Positions 17,007 through 25,055 of a stretch of 32,108 bases of DNA are shown in pieces; positions within the stretch are counted from its first letter, which is position 1; each line of letters begins with the position of its first letter. The notes under the pieces were generated by a model. That model made no database searches. It worked only from the letters and a program-made list of their open reading frames with translations, and was not told where the DNA came from. Position numbers and translations under genes: made by a program. Origin of the DNA: Opitutaceae bacterium (lineage in GTDB: Bacteria > Verrucomicrobiota > Verrucomicrobiia > Opitutales > Opitutaceae). The DNA is taken from positions 1 to 32,108 of the forward strand of contig JAIXVY010000191.1 in NCBI GenBank assembly GCA_027482505.1, read 5' to 3'.

Positions 17007-17884
17007 GGCGGGTTCGAATCCGTGCTTTCCGGCGCCGGCGGATTTCGCAGGTGCCGGATCAGGCCGTAGAAAATGTAGCCGAGGCAGCAGGCCAGCATGC
17101 CGAACTCCTTGTAAACCACGACCGCCGCCGCGGCGATGACGTAGAGGATGAGCGTGGTGATCTTCGTCTTGGTCTGGAAATCGATCTGCTTGCCGCTCGG
17201 GTAGCGCACGCGGCTGACCATCAAAAATGCGATCAGCAGCATCAGCACGGGCAGGATGAGGGCCCAGCGCTGCAACTCGCGCTCATGGGCGGCGAGATTG
17301 AGGAGAAAGAGGACGAGCGCCGCCACCGTGCCGGCCGCCGCGGGCACGGGCAGACCGACAAAGTCCTTGTTGGAGGACCGGCCCGGTTTCTGGAGCAGCG
17401 GGTGGGTGATGACGTTGAAACGCGCGAGGCGGATGGCCGCGCACAAAAGGTAGATGAAGCCCAGCAGCCAGCCGATCTCGCGGAAGTGGGGGTAGCCCTG
17501 GGTCGGCGAGAGAATGAGGAAAAACACCATCAACGCGGGGGCCAGGCCGAAGGACACCACGTCCGCGAGCGAGTCGAACTCGGCGCCGAAGAAGGACTCC
17601 TTGCCGCCCATGCGGGCCAGGCGGCCGTCGAGGGCATCAAACGCCATCGCGCCGAAAATCAGCCAGACCGCGCGTTTGAACAAATCCGCCGCCTCCGTGG
17701 TGATCACGTCCGCCCCGCGCATCGCATAGTGCGCCTGGATGCACATGATCGCCGAGACGAAGCCGCAGAACAAGTTCCCGGCCGTCATCAGGTTGGGCAA
17801 AAAGTAGATGCGGCTCGCCTCCGCCGGATCGAGCGGCGGTTCGTAGTCTTCATCGAGCAAGGGCGGGCGGGAATTGGAGGGCAT
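17000..17884 (-). CDS. pssA: CDP-diacylglycerol-serine O-phosphatidyltransferase
   Basis: A 294-residue integral membrane protein from the ATG at 17884 (MPSNSRPPLLDEDYEPP). The track start is a TTG ten codons earlier. The CDP-alcohol phosphotransferase signature DALDGRLARMGGKESFFGAEFDSLADVVSFG is complete. Multiple hydrophobic segments follow (LAPALMVFFLIL, IGWLLGFIYLLCAA, AAAGTVAALVLFLLNLAA, WALILPVLMLLIAFLMV, TTLILYVIAAAAVVVY). It makes phosphatidylserine, the precursor of phosphatidylethanolamine. The motif alone could fit other CDP-alcohol transferases, but the N-terminal YFLPNLMTAGNLFCGF and length fit PssA. It lies 55 bp after the RelE-like gene and before dnaN in the same direction. 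Confidence 0.93.
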   Translation of the reverse strand: MPSNSRPPLLDEDYEPPLDPAEASRIYFLPNLMTAGNLFCGFVSAIMCIQAHYAMRGADVITTEAADLFKRAVWLIFGAMAFDALDGRLARMGGKESFFGAEFDSLADVVSFGLAPALMVFFLILSPTQGYPHFREIGWLLGFIYLLCAAIRLARFNVITHPLLQKPGRSSNKDFVGLPVPAAAGTVAALVLFLLNLAAHERELQRWALILPVLMLLIAFLMVSRVRYPSGKQIDFQTKTKITTLILYVIAAAAVVVYKEFGMLACCLGYIFYGLIRHLRNPPAPESTDSNPPM

Positions 17885-17939
17885 GATGGCTAAAAAGGAG
17901 CGTGTTGTCGCCAACGCGCTTTCCGGGCCGGGAGCGGGT

Positions 17940-18293
17940 TTATTTGGTCAGGGACTCCAGATACTTCCAGAATTTCGAATGCTGCTCGACGAGCTGGTCT
18001 TCCGAGACGGGCAGTCGGTTGCGAAGCAGGAAGTCCTCCAGGGAGTGATGGTGGAGGATGTAGAGAACATGCAGCACATCCTCGCCCTGAACCTCGAAGT
18101 AGTAGCGCAGCTCGCCATCGCGCAGCCGGTAGAGGGTCTTGCCCGCGCGCACGAAGCGACCGAGCGGCTCGCGCGGGTGGGCGAGGTCTTCGGGCCGAAG
18201 CTTGCCCACGGGCTCGATGGCGGAAAGCTGCGCCAGCGGATCGAGCTTCTTCAGCTCGCCGAGGGCCTGGGCGGAGAAGGTGACCTGGAACAT
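17940..18293 (-). CDS. RelE/ParE-like small protein without a visible antitoxin
   Basis: A 117-residue protein from the ATG at 18293 (MFQVTFSAQALGELKKLDPLAQLSAIEPVGKL). The track start includes 33 upstream low-complexity residues. The TFSAQALGELKKLDPLAQL start, then FVRAGKTLYRLRDGELRYYFEVQGEDVLHVLYILHHHSLEDFLLR has the order of helices and strands of the RelE/ParE toxin fold, with a central RAGKTLYRLRDGELRYYFE hairpin. The C-terminal 30 residues (VSEDQLVEQHSKFWKYLESL) extend beyond the typical toxin. No small antitoxin gene lies next to it, and it is upstream of pssA on the same strand. It may be a non-toxic cytoplasmic relative. The function is not known to me. Confidence 0.6.
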   Translation of the reverse strand: MFQVTFSAQALGELKKLDPLAQLSAIEPVGKLRPEDLAHPREPLGRFVRAGKTLYRLRDGELRYYFEVQGEDVLHVLYILHHHSLEDFLLRNRLPVSEDQLVEQHSKFWKYLESLTK

Positions 18294-18425
18294 GATGCGC
18301 CAAGCAACCCGCCGCCCGGCGCCAAGGCAAGGCCCATGGCGGCGCGGTCCTTTGCGGTTTGCGCATTGCCGCCCGCTCCCCCCGCGCGCCACCTTGCGGC
18401 CGAACAGTCTCTATGCAGACCTCTG

Positions 18426-18475
18426 ACTCTTGGCATCCCATTCATGGTGGACGACTACGGGGCGGAGTTTAAGGG
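18426..18475 (+). pseudogene. Relic copy of the N-terminus of the downstream solute-binding domain
   Basis: Bases 18426-18470 align without gaps to 19466-19510 with 37 of 45 identities, including the 16-base run CTACGGGGCGGAGTTT. Translated, LGIPFMVDDYGAEFKGE here corresponds to LDIPVLVAGYGAEFFEE in the fusion gene. The open frame continues only to 18548. It may be the decayed original 5' end of the transporter gene, with the PEP-CTERM patch placed between the two copies. Confidence 0.5.
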
Positions 18476-18554
18476 AGAAGCTTTAGACGGATCTTTTTTC
18501 TGCTGTTCTCTATATGGGCTTTTCTACCACAGGGCTTTCTATCTATAGTCAATT

Positions 18555-19160
18555 ATGGGTTATCTATTGCGTGTTGGCTTCGGAATTTGTCTCGCAACCT
18601 CCTGTTCGGTTGCACGTTCAGCTATAATTTATACGGATTTTAGGGCAGCACCAATTACGGTCGTATCTGGAAGCCCCATATCTGTGGACATGGATACCGC
18701 CCAGGCTGGAACAAGTGTTCCCGGCAATGATTTGTTTTTAGCCTACGGCAGCTTTTCCGTGGAAAATCCTAGCGTGCAGTCAAATCCAGCAGACACCTCC
18801 ATCGCCGCAGTTCCTGCTTCACCTGGCAATGTTTTGAGACTGAATTATGGAGACTCGTTTACATCAGCCTCTTTTGTGGCTTGGGGCGGTTTTTTAGACA
18901 ACGGTAGCTACGGAGGGTTTTGGGACGCTACAAGTGGCGAAGCCTATGTAGGTGTTCGAAAAGGCGGAAATGAGGGTTGGCTACGGATTTTTTATGACGA
19001 TAGTGCCGACGTGTTCCAGTTGACTGGTATAGCTTACAATCAGTCGGGAACTCTCACTGCTGGTCAAACGACGCAAATTCCTGAGCCAGGAACGGCAGGA
19101 TTATTTGGGGCATTTGTCGCGTTAGGTATGGCAAGTGTTTTAAGGCGCAGGGTGTCATAA
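18555..19160 (+). CDS. PEP-CTERM sorting domain-containing exported protein
   Basis: A 201-residue protein. A hydrophobic signal peptide opens it (MGYLLRVGFGICLATSCSVARSA). The C-terminus IPEPGTAGLFGAFVALGMASVLRRRVS has the PEP motif, a transmembrane helix and a basic cap, which is the PEP-CTERM sorting signal processed by exosortase in exopolysaccharide-producing Gram-negatives. The middle (YTDFRAAPITV, NVLRLNYGDSFTSASFVAWGGFLDNGSYGGFWDATSGEAYVGVRKGGNEGWLRIFYDD) looks like a beta-rich domain with no recognised function. Exosortase is not in the window. The gene is markedly AT-richer than the genes on either side, and the surrounding patch (18480-19465) shares this composition, consistent with acquisition. 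Confidence 0.9.
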   Translation: MGYLLRVGFGICLATSCSVARSAIIYTDFRAAPITVVSGSPISVDMDTAQAGTSVPGNDLFLAYGSFSVENPSVQSNPADTSIAAVPASPGNVLRLNYGDSFTSASFVAWGGFLDNGSYGGFWDATSGEAYVGVRKGGNEGWLRIFYDDSADVFQLTGIAYNQSGTLTAGQTTQIPEPGTAGLFGAFVALGMASVLRRRVS

Positions 19161-19357
19161 GCGAGCTTTTGGAGCTAGGTGCAGTGAGCGGCAGGCTCAT
19201 GACAGCGGTAATGCATCACTTCACCCCATTTGCTTTGCTTAAAATATGGTTTAACCCATTAGAAATATTTAATTTAAGGTAACTCTTCGTTAGAAAATCT
19301 GTCGCGTATTTTGCTAAACGCTACATCGATATAGCTCTCCGCGTGGACGCGAGTCCG
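19161..19357 (+). other. AT-rich intergenic stretch before the fusion transporter gene
   Basis: No gene is seen. The sequence is low in GC (AAATATTTAATTTAAGG, TTAGAAAATCTG) and could carry the transporter promoter. No ribosome-binding site, hairpin with T-tract or repeat of note was found. Confidence 0.5.
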
Positions 19358-21736
19358 ATGCACCAATTGAAACGATGCGCGTTTAATGTCTCGGTCTTTT
19401 ATTATTTAGGTATTTTTCTTTGGCTGCTCGCAGAGTCTGCTGGTGCAAAAGAAACCGATAAGACCACTCTCGACATCCCCGTGCTGGTGGCCGGCTACGG
19501 GGCGGAGTTTTTCGAGGAGACGGCGCGCGAATTCGAGAAACTCCGGCCCGGCGTGCGGGTGAATCTCCACGGCGATCCGCGCATCAACGACAAGGTCCGC
19601 ACCCGCGTGATGGCGGGCGACTTTCCCGACGCCACCGACGCCGTCCTGCTCTATCCGAAGCTCATCGAGGCCGGGCGCGTCCTCGACCTCGGGCCCGCCC
19701 TAGACGGTCCCAATTGGGAGGGCGACGGCCGCTGGCGCGACGATTTTCGCCCCGGCGTGCTCGCGCGCTGGACCGACGCCGCCGGGCGCGCGCACGGGGT
19801 GCCCTTCGCCCACGCCATCTGGACGATCTTTTACGACAAGGCCCTCTTCCGGAAAAACGGCTGGGAGACGCCGCGCACGTGGGACGAGTTTTTCGCGCTC
19901 TGCGAAAAGATCGAGGCGGCCGGCCTTGCCCCGCTTTCGCTGCCGGGCGTGGCCATGCGCTACGGCGACGCGATCCTGCGCGCCGCGCACCACAACCTCG
20001 TCGGCCCGGAGGGCTATCGCGACTATCTCGCCCTCGCGCCGGGCGCGCGCGAGGATCCGCGCTTCATCCGCGCGGCGGAGGTGCTGCGCCGCGTCTCCAC
20101 CCGGCATCTCGTGCGCGGCTGGGAGGGCATGACGCACACCGCCGCCCAGCTCGCCTTTCTGGAGGGGCGCTGCGCCATGACTCTCTCCGCCTCCTGGTTC
20201 GCCAACGAGATGCGCGGCCGCCTGCCGGAGGGCCTGGAGCTCGGGGCGATGAACCTGCCGGTCTTCGCCGATGGTATCAGCCATCCGGATACGGTGCAGG
20301 CCCAGAGCGGCTACTATTTTCTTTTCCGCACCGGCGATCCGGCGCGGGAGGCGGCCGCGGTGGACTTTTTCCGCTTCCTCACCTCGCGCGAGCGGGTGCG
20401 GCGTTTCGCCGCCCTGGCCGACGCGCCCGCCGCGCTGCGCGCCGCCGGGCCCGCGGACTACTCGCCGCGCATGGCCGACACCGCCGCGCTCCTCGCCGCG
20501 GCGCCGGCCGCCTTCGACGCCGCCCCCGCGCCCGCCTCAGCCGCCCAGGCCACGCTGGGGCAGGCCCTCTCGGACGCGCGCCACCTGCTGATGACCGGCC
20601 GCATAACGTCGGAGGAATTCGGCGCGCGCCTGGAGGCCGCCGCCGCGGTCGAACGCGAGCGCGCCGCCGATCCCGACCACGTGAGGTCGCGGCATCCGGG
20701 CAAGGCCGCCCTGCTGGGCGGCCTGCTGCTCGGCCTCGCGCTTTGGCTGGCCTGGCCGCGTCGCCGCAAGGGCGGGCGCGCCGCGGGCGCGGCGGAGGGC
20801 GACGGCGGCCTGCTCGGCCGACTGGGCGCGCGGCAGGGCGCGGGTTTCGTGGGTCCGGCCTTCGCGCTCTACGCCGCCTTCGTGCTGTTGCCCGGCCTCG
20901 CCGCCTTCGCGTGGGCGTTCACGCGCTGGGACGGATTTGGCGAGATGACGTGGGCGGGGCTCTTCAACTTCCGCTGGCTCCTGCTGGAGAGCGACGTGTT
21001 TTGGTCCGCCCTTGGAAACAATCTCTTCCTCATGCTCGTGCCGCCGCTCGTGGTGGTGCCGGTCGCGCTCGGGCTCGCGGCCTACGTGCACCGCGGCGGG
21101 GCGGGCGCGGGCGCGCTGCGCGTGGTGTTGTTGTTTCCCAATCTGCTCGGCGGCATCGCGGCGGCGCTCATCTGGCTGGCGGCCTACGAACCGACGAGCG
21201 GTTTGGTGAACGCCTCGCTCGTGGCGCTGGGCGATCTGGCCGGCGCGGCGGGGGCGCCGGCGTTTCTGGCCGACTGGTTGCGCTCGTTCTCCGGCCACGC
21301 CTGGCTGGCGCAGTCCAATCTCTACTGGTCGCTCGTGCCCATCTACCTGTGGATGGCGTGCGGCTTCAACCTCGTGCTCTACCTCGCCGCGATGCAGGCC
21401 GTGCCGGCGGAGCTCTACGAGGCGGCGGAGCTCGATGGCGCCTCCAAGGCGCGGCAGTTCTTCCTCGTCACCCTGCCGCTGATTCGCGAGGTGCTCGTCA
21501 TCTCGGCGGTGTTTCTCGTCATCGGCGGGCTCAACGCCTTCGAGCTGGTGTGGCTGCTCACCGCGCAGGATCCCTCGGCCGGCGCGCACACCCTCGGCAC
21601 CTTCATGGTGGGAACCTTGTTCACCGAGTTTCAGGCCGGGCGGGCGGCGGCGATCGCGGTGCTGCTGTTCGCGCTCGTGATGGTGGCGACCCTGGCGGTG
21701 TTGCGGGCCACGCGAAAGGAGACGGTGGAGCTATGA
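19358..21736 (+). CDS. Fused ABC solute-binding protein and MalF-like permease
   Basis: A 792-residue protein from the ATG at 19358. A GTG at 19343 adds five residues. A signal-anchor (FNVSVFYYLGIFLWLLAESAGA) leads into an extracellular solute-binding protein family 1 domain, about residues 30-430: IPVLVAGYGAEFFEETAREFEKLRPGVRVNL, RTRVMAGDFPDA, AHAIWTIFYDKALFRKNGWETPRTWDEFFALC, AAQLAFLEGRCAMTLSASW. One helix (AALLGGLLLGLALWLAWPRRRKGG) then returns the chain to the cytoplasm, and a MalF-type permease fills about 495-792 with several hydrophobic segments and the EAA loop YEAAELDGASKARQFFLVTLPLI. Binding protein and permease are normally separate. The frame is open across the join, so this is a true fusion and not a sequencing break. 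The MalG-like gene overlaps by four bases (ATGA). No ATPase is encoded nearby. Substrate, probably a sugar or oligosaccharide, is inferred from family only. Confidence 0.9.
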   Translation: MHQLKRCAFNVSVFYYLGIFLWLLAESAGAKETDKTTLDIPVLVAGYGAEFFEETAREFEKLRPGVRVNLHGDPRINDKVRTRVMAGDFPDATDAVLLYPKLIEAGRVLDLGPALDGPNWEGDGRWRDDFRPGVLARWTDAAGRAHGVPFAHAIWTIFYDKALFRKNGWETPRTWDEFFALCEKIEAAGLAPLSLPGVAMRYGDAILRAAHHNLVGPEGYRDYLALAPGAREDPRFIRAAEVLRRVSTRHLVRGWEGMTHTAAQLAFLEGRCAMTLSASWFANEMRGRLPEGLELGAMNLPVFADGISHPDTVQAQSGYYFLFRTGDPAREAAAVDFFRFLTSRERVRRFAALADAPAALRAAGPADYSPRMADTAALLAAAPAAFDAAPAPASAAQATLGQALSDARHLLMTGRITSEEFGARLEAAAAVERERAADPDHVRSRHPGKAALLGGLLLGLALWLAWPRRRKGGRAAGAAEGDGGLLGRLGARQGAGFVGPAFALYAAFVLLPGLAAFAWAFTRWDGFGEMTWAGLFNFRWLLLESDVFWSALGNNLFLMLVPPLVVVPVALGLAAYVHRGGAGAGALRVVLLFPNLLGGIAAALIWLAAYEPTSGLVNASLVALGDLAGAAGAPAFLADWLRSFSGHAWLAQSNLYWSLVPIYLWMACGFNLVLYLAAMQAVPAELYEAAELDGASKARQFFLVTLPLIREVLVISAVFLVIGGLNAFELVWLLTAQDPSAGAHTLGTFMVGTLFTEFQAGRAAAIAVLLFALVMVATLAVLRATRKETVEL

Positions 21737-22596
21737 CACAGTCCGGCCGCTCCGGTTCGTTGCGCGTATCGCGCCTGCTGCTCTGGCTCGTGCTGCTCGG
21801 CTACGCGGCCTGGACGCTCATGCCTATGGCGTGGGTGGCGTATTCGTCGTTCAAGACCGACGCCGCGATCCTGCGCGAACCGCTCGCCCTGCCCTCGTGG
21901 GCCGAGGCGGATTTTGGCGCCTACGAGCGGGCGTGGAGCGGCTCGCGCCTCGGCGACTATTTTTTCAACTCCGTCCTGGTCACCGGCGTCTCGGTCGCGC
22001 TCATCCTGGCGCTGGCAGCCCCGGCCGCCTACGCGCTGGCGCGTTTTCGCCTGCCGCTGGGTCGCGCGGCCTACGCGCTTTTCCTGGCCGGGCTTACGAT
22101 TCCCGCGCAGCTCGCGATGGTGCCCTTGTTTTTCGAACTGCGCGCGCTCGGGCTGCTGGATTCGCGCCTCGGGCTGGTGCTGGTCTACGCGGCCAACGGC
22201 CTGCCCTTCGCTGTTTTCATCCTGGCGGGTTTTTTCCGCGGCCTGCCGCGCGCCTTGCATGAGGCGGCGGTGGTGGACGGCTGCGGCGAGTTCGCGGCGT
22301 TCTGGCGCGTGATGCTGCCGCTCGCGCGGCCCGGTCTGGCGACGGTGGCGATCTTCCAGTTCATCGGAATCTGGAAGGAGTATTTTTTCGCCTTCATGAT
22401 CGTGGGCGGGGGCGACGGCGGGGCCCGCACGTTGCCGCTTGGGTTGGCGAATCTCGCCATCACCGCCCAATACGGCGGAGATCAGGCGCGCCTTTTCGCC
22501 GGTCTGGTGATCGTCACGCTTCCCATCCTGCTGGTCTACGTCTTGCTCCAAAGGCAGTTGGTCGCCGGAATCGCCGCCGGCGCGCTCAAGGGTTGA
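21733..22596 (+). CDS. MalG-like ABC transporter permease
   Basis: A 287-residue inner-membrane permease starting at the ATG that overlaps the stop of the fused gene. The reading frame lies inside the longer 19714 track ORF, whose upstream part is a shadow. Six hydrophobic segments are visible, starting with LLLWLVLLGYAAWTLMPMAWVAYSSFK, then YFFNSVLVTGVSVALILALAAPAAYALARFRLP. The EAA loop that contacts the ATPase is EAAVVDGCGEFAAFWRVMLPLARPGL. The protein ends in VIVTLPILLVYVLLQRQLVAGIAAGALKG, the typical CUT1 MalG C-terminus. Translational coupling with the fusion gene implies an equimolar heterodimer. The energising MsmK/MalK-type ATPase must be encoded elsewhere, as commonly found for CUT1 systems. 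Confidence 0.93.
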   Translation: MTQSGRSGSLRVSRLLLWLVLLGYAAWTLMPMAWVAYSSFKTDAAILREPLALPSWAEADFGAYERAWSGSRLGDYFFNSVLVTGVSVALILALAAPAAYALARFRLPLGRAAYALFLAGLTIPAQLAMVPLFFELRALGLLDSRLGLVLVYAANGLPFAVFILAGFFRGLPRALHEAAVVDGCGEFAAFWRVMLPLARPGLATVAIFQFIGIWKEYFFAFMIVGGGDGGARTLPLGLANLAITAQYGGDQARLFAGLVIVTLPILLVYVLLQRQLVAGIAAGALKG

Positions 22597-22639
22597 GCCC
22601 GGCGAGCCCGCGCCCTTTATTTTACCTCTCTCACCCGCC

Positions 22640-24988
22640 ATGCCCGCCACCGCGATGTCGCTGGACAACACCCTCGACGCCTACGAGCCGATGCTGCTGG
22701 CGTGGCTGCGCCAGGGGCTGGACGACCACGCCATCGTCGCGCTGACCGACGCCGAGGGCGTCATCCGCCACGTCAATCAAAGCTTCTGCGACATCTCCGG
22801 TTACTCCGAGGAGGAGCTGATCGGACAGAACCACCGCATCCTCAAATCCGGCCAGCATCCGCCCTCCTTCTACGCGCGCCTCTGGGAGACTATCGTGGCC
22901 GGCGAGGTTTGGCGCGGCACGATCTGCAACCGCGCGAAGGACGGGCGCTTTTATTGGGTGCAGACCACCATCCTGCCCTTGCTCGGACTGGCCGGCAGGC
23001 GTCTCGGCTACCTGTCCGTTCGGACCGACGTCACCCGGTTGATCAACGTAGAGCGCGAGCTCACGCAAAAGACCCGCGAGCTGCAGCTCCTCTTCGACCA
23101 CTCCCCCATCGGCCTGAGCTGGCGGGAAGTGGACGAGCACGGCAACGCCGGCATAAACCACGTCAACAAGCGCTTCTGCGAGCTCATCGGCCTCACCCCC
23201 GAGGAGGCGGCCGATATCGGCAACGTGGCCCGCGCCACCCACCCCGACGACTGGAAGCACCAGGAGGTGCTGAACAACGAGGTCTATTCCGGCAAACGCG
23301 ACTCCTTCACGATGGAGAAGCGCTACGTCCATCCCGACGGCCGCATCATCTGGGGCATCCTCACCGTGGTGGTCGTCCGCGCCTCGGGCAACGGGCGCGT
23401 GACCCACCACTTCGCGATGCTTGAGGATATCACCGCCCGGCGCTTCGCGGAAGACGAGTTGCGCCGCACCGAGGCGCGCTGGCGCACCTACATCCAGACG
23501 GCCAGCGAGATTCTTTATGCCCTCACGCCCGAGGGGCGGATCAAGTTCGTGTCCCAGGCCTGGACTTCCAAGCTGGGCCACCCCGTCGACGAAGTCATCG
23601 GTTCGCCCTTCCGCGATTTCATCCACCCCGAGGACGTGGCGATGTGGGACGTCTTTTTCGCCCGCACCCTGGAAACCGGCGGTGACGGCGAGGGCATCGA
23701 ATACCGCACCCGCCATCGCGATGGCCGCTGGATCTGGCACGCCTCCACCGCCTCGGCTTACAGCGATCGCGACCGGCGGCGCGCCTTCTTCGGCGTCGGG
23801 CGGGATATCTCCATCCGTCGCCAGGCCCAGCAAGAGCTGCGCACCGCCCTCGCTCGTCTGGAGGAGATGGCGCGCATCGTCGACCGCTCTCCGTCCGTCG
23901 TCGTGCTCTGGCGCGCCGAGGGTGGCAACTGGCCCGTTGAATTCGTCTCGGCCAGCATACGCCAGTTCGGCTATTCCCCCGAGGACCTCACCGGGCGCCG
24001 GCTCAGCTTCCGCGACATCACCCACCCCGATGATCGCGAACGCGTCGGCGCCGAGGTCGACGCGCACGCCGCCGCCGGCCATCACGAATACACCCAGGAA
24101 TATCGCATCCAGTGCGCCGACGGCTCGGTGCGCTGGGTCGACGACCACACTATCGTCCGCCTCAACGAAAAGGGCGAGGTCACGCACCACGAGGGGCTCA
24201 TCACCGACGTCACCGCGCGCAAGGCGGCCGAGACCGGCGCCCGCGAGGCCCAGGAACGCGAGCTGGCCCTCGCCCGCGACGTGCAGCAGCACCTCCTGCC
24301 CAGCAGTTTCCCGCCACTCGGCCGGGTGGAGGTTGAGGTGCTTTCCCAGCCTTCCCAGCAGCTCGGCGGCGACTACTACGACGTGCTTCCCGTCGACGAG
24401 CGCCACCACGGTTTCGTCATCGCCGACGTCTCGGGCAAGGGCGCGCCCGCCGCGCTCATGATGGCCGCCTGCCGCGCCAGCCTTCGCCTCTGCGCCCCCG
24501 GTGAGCTCTCCCCCGCGGCCGTGCTGCGCCGGGTGAACCGCGCCCTCCAGCCCGACATGCCGCCGGGCATGTATATCACCCTGTTCTATGGTATCCTTAA
24601 CTTGGATACGCTGGCGCTCCGCTTCTGCCGCGCCGGCCACGAGCCCGCCATGCTGCTGCGCGCCGGCGGCGGCGCGCCCGTCCTGCTCGGCGACGGCGGC
24701 ATGGCCCTGGGCATGGCGCCGGACGAGCTCTTCGAGGCCACGCTCGACGAGGGCCGCGTGGTGATGGAGGCGGGCGACCTGCTCGCGCTCTACACCGACG
24801 GCGTCAACGAGGCCTGCAACGCCGGCGGCGAGGAGTTCGGCCGCGACCGCCTGGCCGACAGCCTGCGCCGTCACCAGAAGGAGCCGCTTGCCGAAATCCT
24901 GCGCCGCGTGGACCGCTACCTCCGCCAGTTCTGCACGCTCGCGCCGCGCCACGACGACCGCGCGCTGCTTCTCGTGCGGGCCCGCTAA
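22640..24988 (+). CDS. PAS-domain SpoIIE/RsbU-type serine phosphatase
   Basis: A 782-residue cytoplasmic-looking sensor phosphatase. PAS1 is about residues 28-132 (AIVALTDAEGVIRHVNQSFCDISGYSEEELIGQNHRILKSGQ). PAS2, about 150-262, has VNKRFCELIGLTPEEA and FTMEKRYVHPDGRIIWGI. PAS3, about 275-392, has ILYALTPEGRIKFVSQAWTSKLGH. PAS4, about 403-530, has QFGYSPEDLTGRRLSFRDITHPDDRERV. Each PAS ends in a PAC-like D(V/I)T motif. The PP2C-type SpoIIE domain, about 540-780, opens with LARDVQQHLLPS and has GGDYYDVLPV, IADVSGKGAPAALMMA, LLALYTDGVNEACN and HDDRALLLV, so the metal-binding aspartates are present. Such proteins dephosphorylate anti-sigma-factor antagonists. No antagonist or anti-sigma gene is adjacent. 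The start is 44 bp after malG. Confidence 0.93.
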   Translation: MPATAMSLDNTLDAYEPMLLAWLRQGLDDHAIVALTDAEGVIRHVNQSFCDISGYSEEELIGQNHRILKSGQHPPSFYARLWETIVAGEVWRGTICNRAKDGRFYWVQTTILPLLGLAGRRLGYLSVRTDVTRLINVERELTQKTRELQLLFDHSPIGLSWREVDEHGNAGINHVNKRFCELIGLTPEEAADIGNVARATHPDDWKHQEVLNNEVYSGKRDSFTMEKRYVHPDGRIIWGILTVVVVRASGNGRVTHHFAMLEDITARRFAEDELRRTEARWRTYIQTASEILYALTPEGRIKFVSQAWTSKLGHPVDEVIGSPFRDFIHPEDVAMWDVFFARTLETGGDGEGIEYRTRHRDGRWIWHASTASAYSDRDRRRAFFGVGRDISIRRQAQQELRTALARLEEMARIVDRSPSVVVLWRAEGGNWPVEFVSASIRQFGYSPEDLTGRRLSFRDITHPDDRERVGAEVDAHAAAGHHEYTQEYRIQCADGSVRWVDDHTIVRLNEKGEVTHHEGLITDVTARKAAETGAREAQERELALARDVQQHLLPSSFPPLGRVEVEVLSQPSQQLGGDYYDVLPVDERHHGFVIADVSGKGAPAALMMAACRASLRLCAPGELSPAAVLRRVNRALQPDMPPGMYITLFYGILNLDTLALRFCRAGHEPAMLLRAGGGAPVLLGDGGMALGMAPDELFEATLDEGRVVMEAGDLLALYTDGVNEACNAGGEEFGRDRLADSLRRHQKEPLAEILRRVDRYLRQFCTLAPRHDDRALLLVRAR

Positions 24989-25055
24989 GCCCGCCGCGCG
25001 GCGTCGTGCGCTTCGGTTTGCGCCGCGGGCCGTCGTCTCCCCATTCTCGAGTCAG

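Noticed and set aside
18335-18548. A short independent gene around MAARSFAVCALPPAPP...
   Set aside because: Only the part matching the downstream transporter gene is recognisable. The rest shows no coding signal, so it is treated as a relic.
22575-22620. Terminator after malG
   Set aside because: GGCGCG...CGCGCC arms with TTTATTTT are suggestive, but the intervening sequence is long and the stem imperfect, and the next gene begins within 44 bases.
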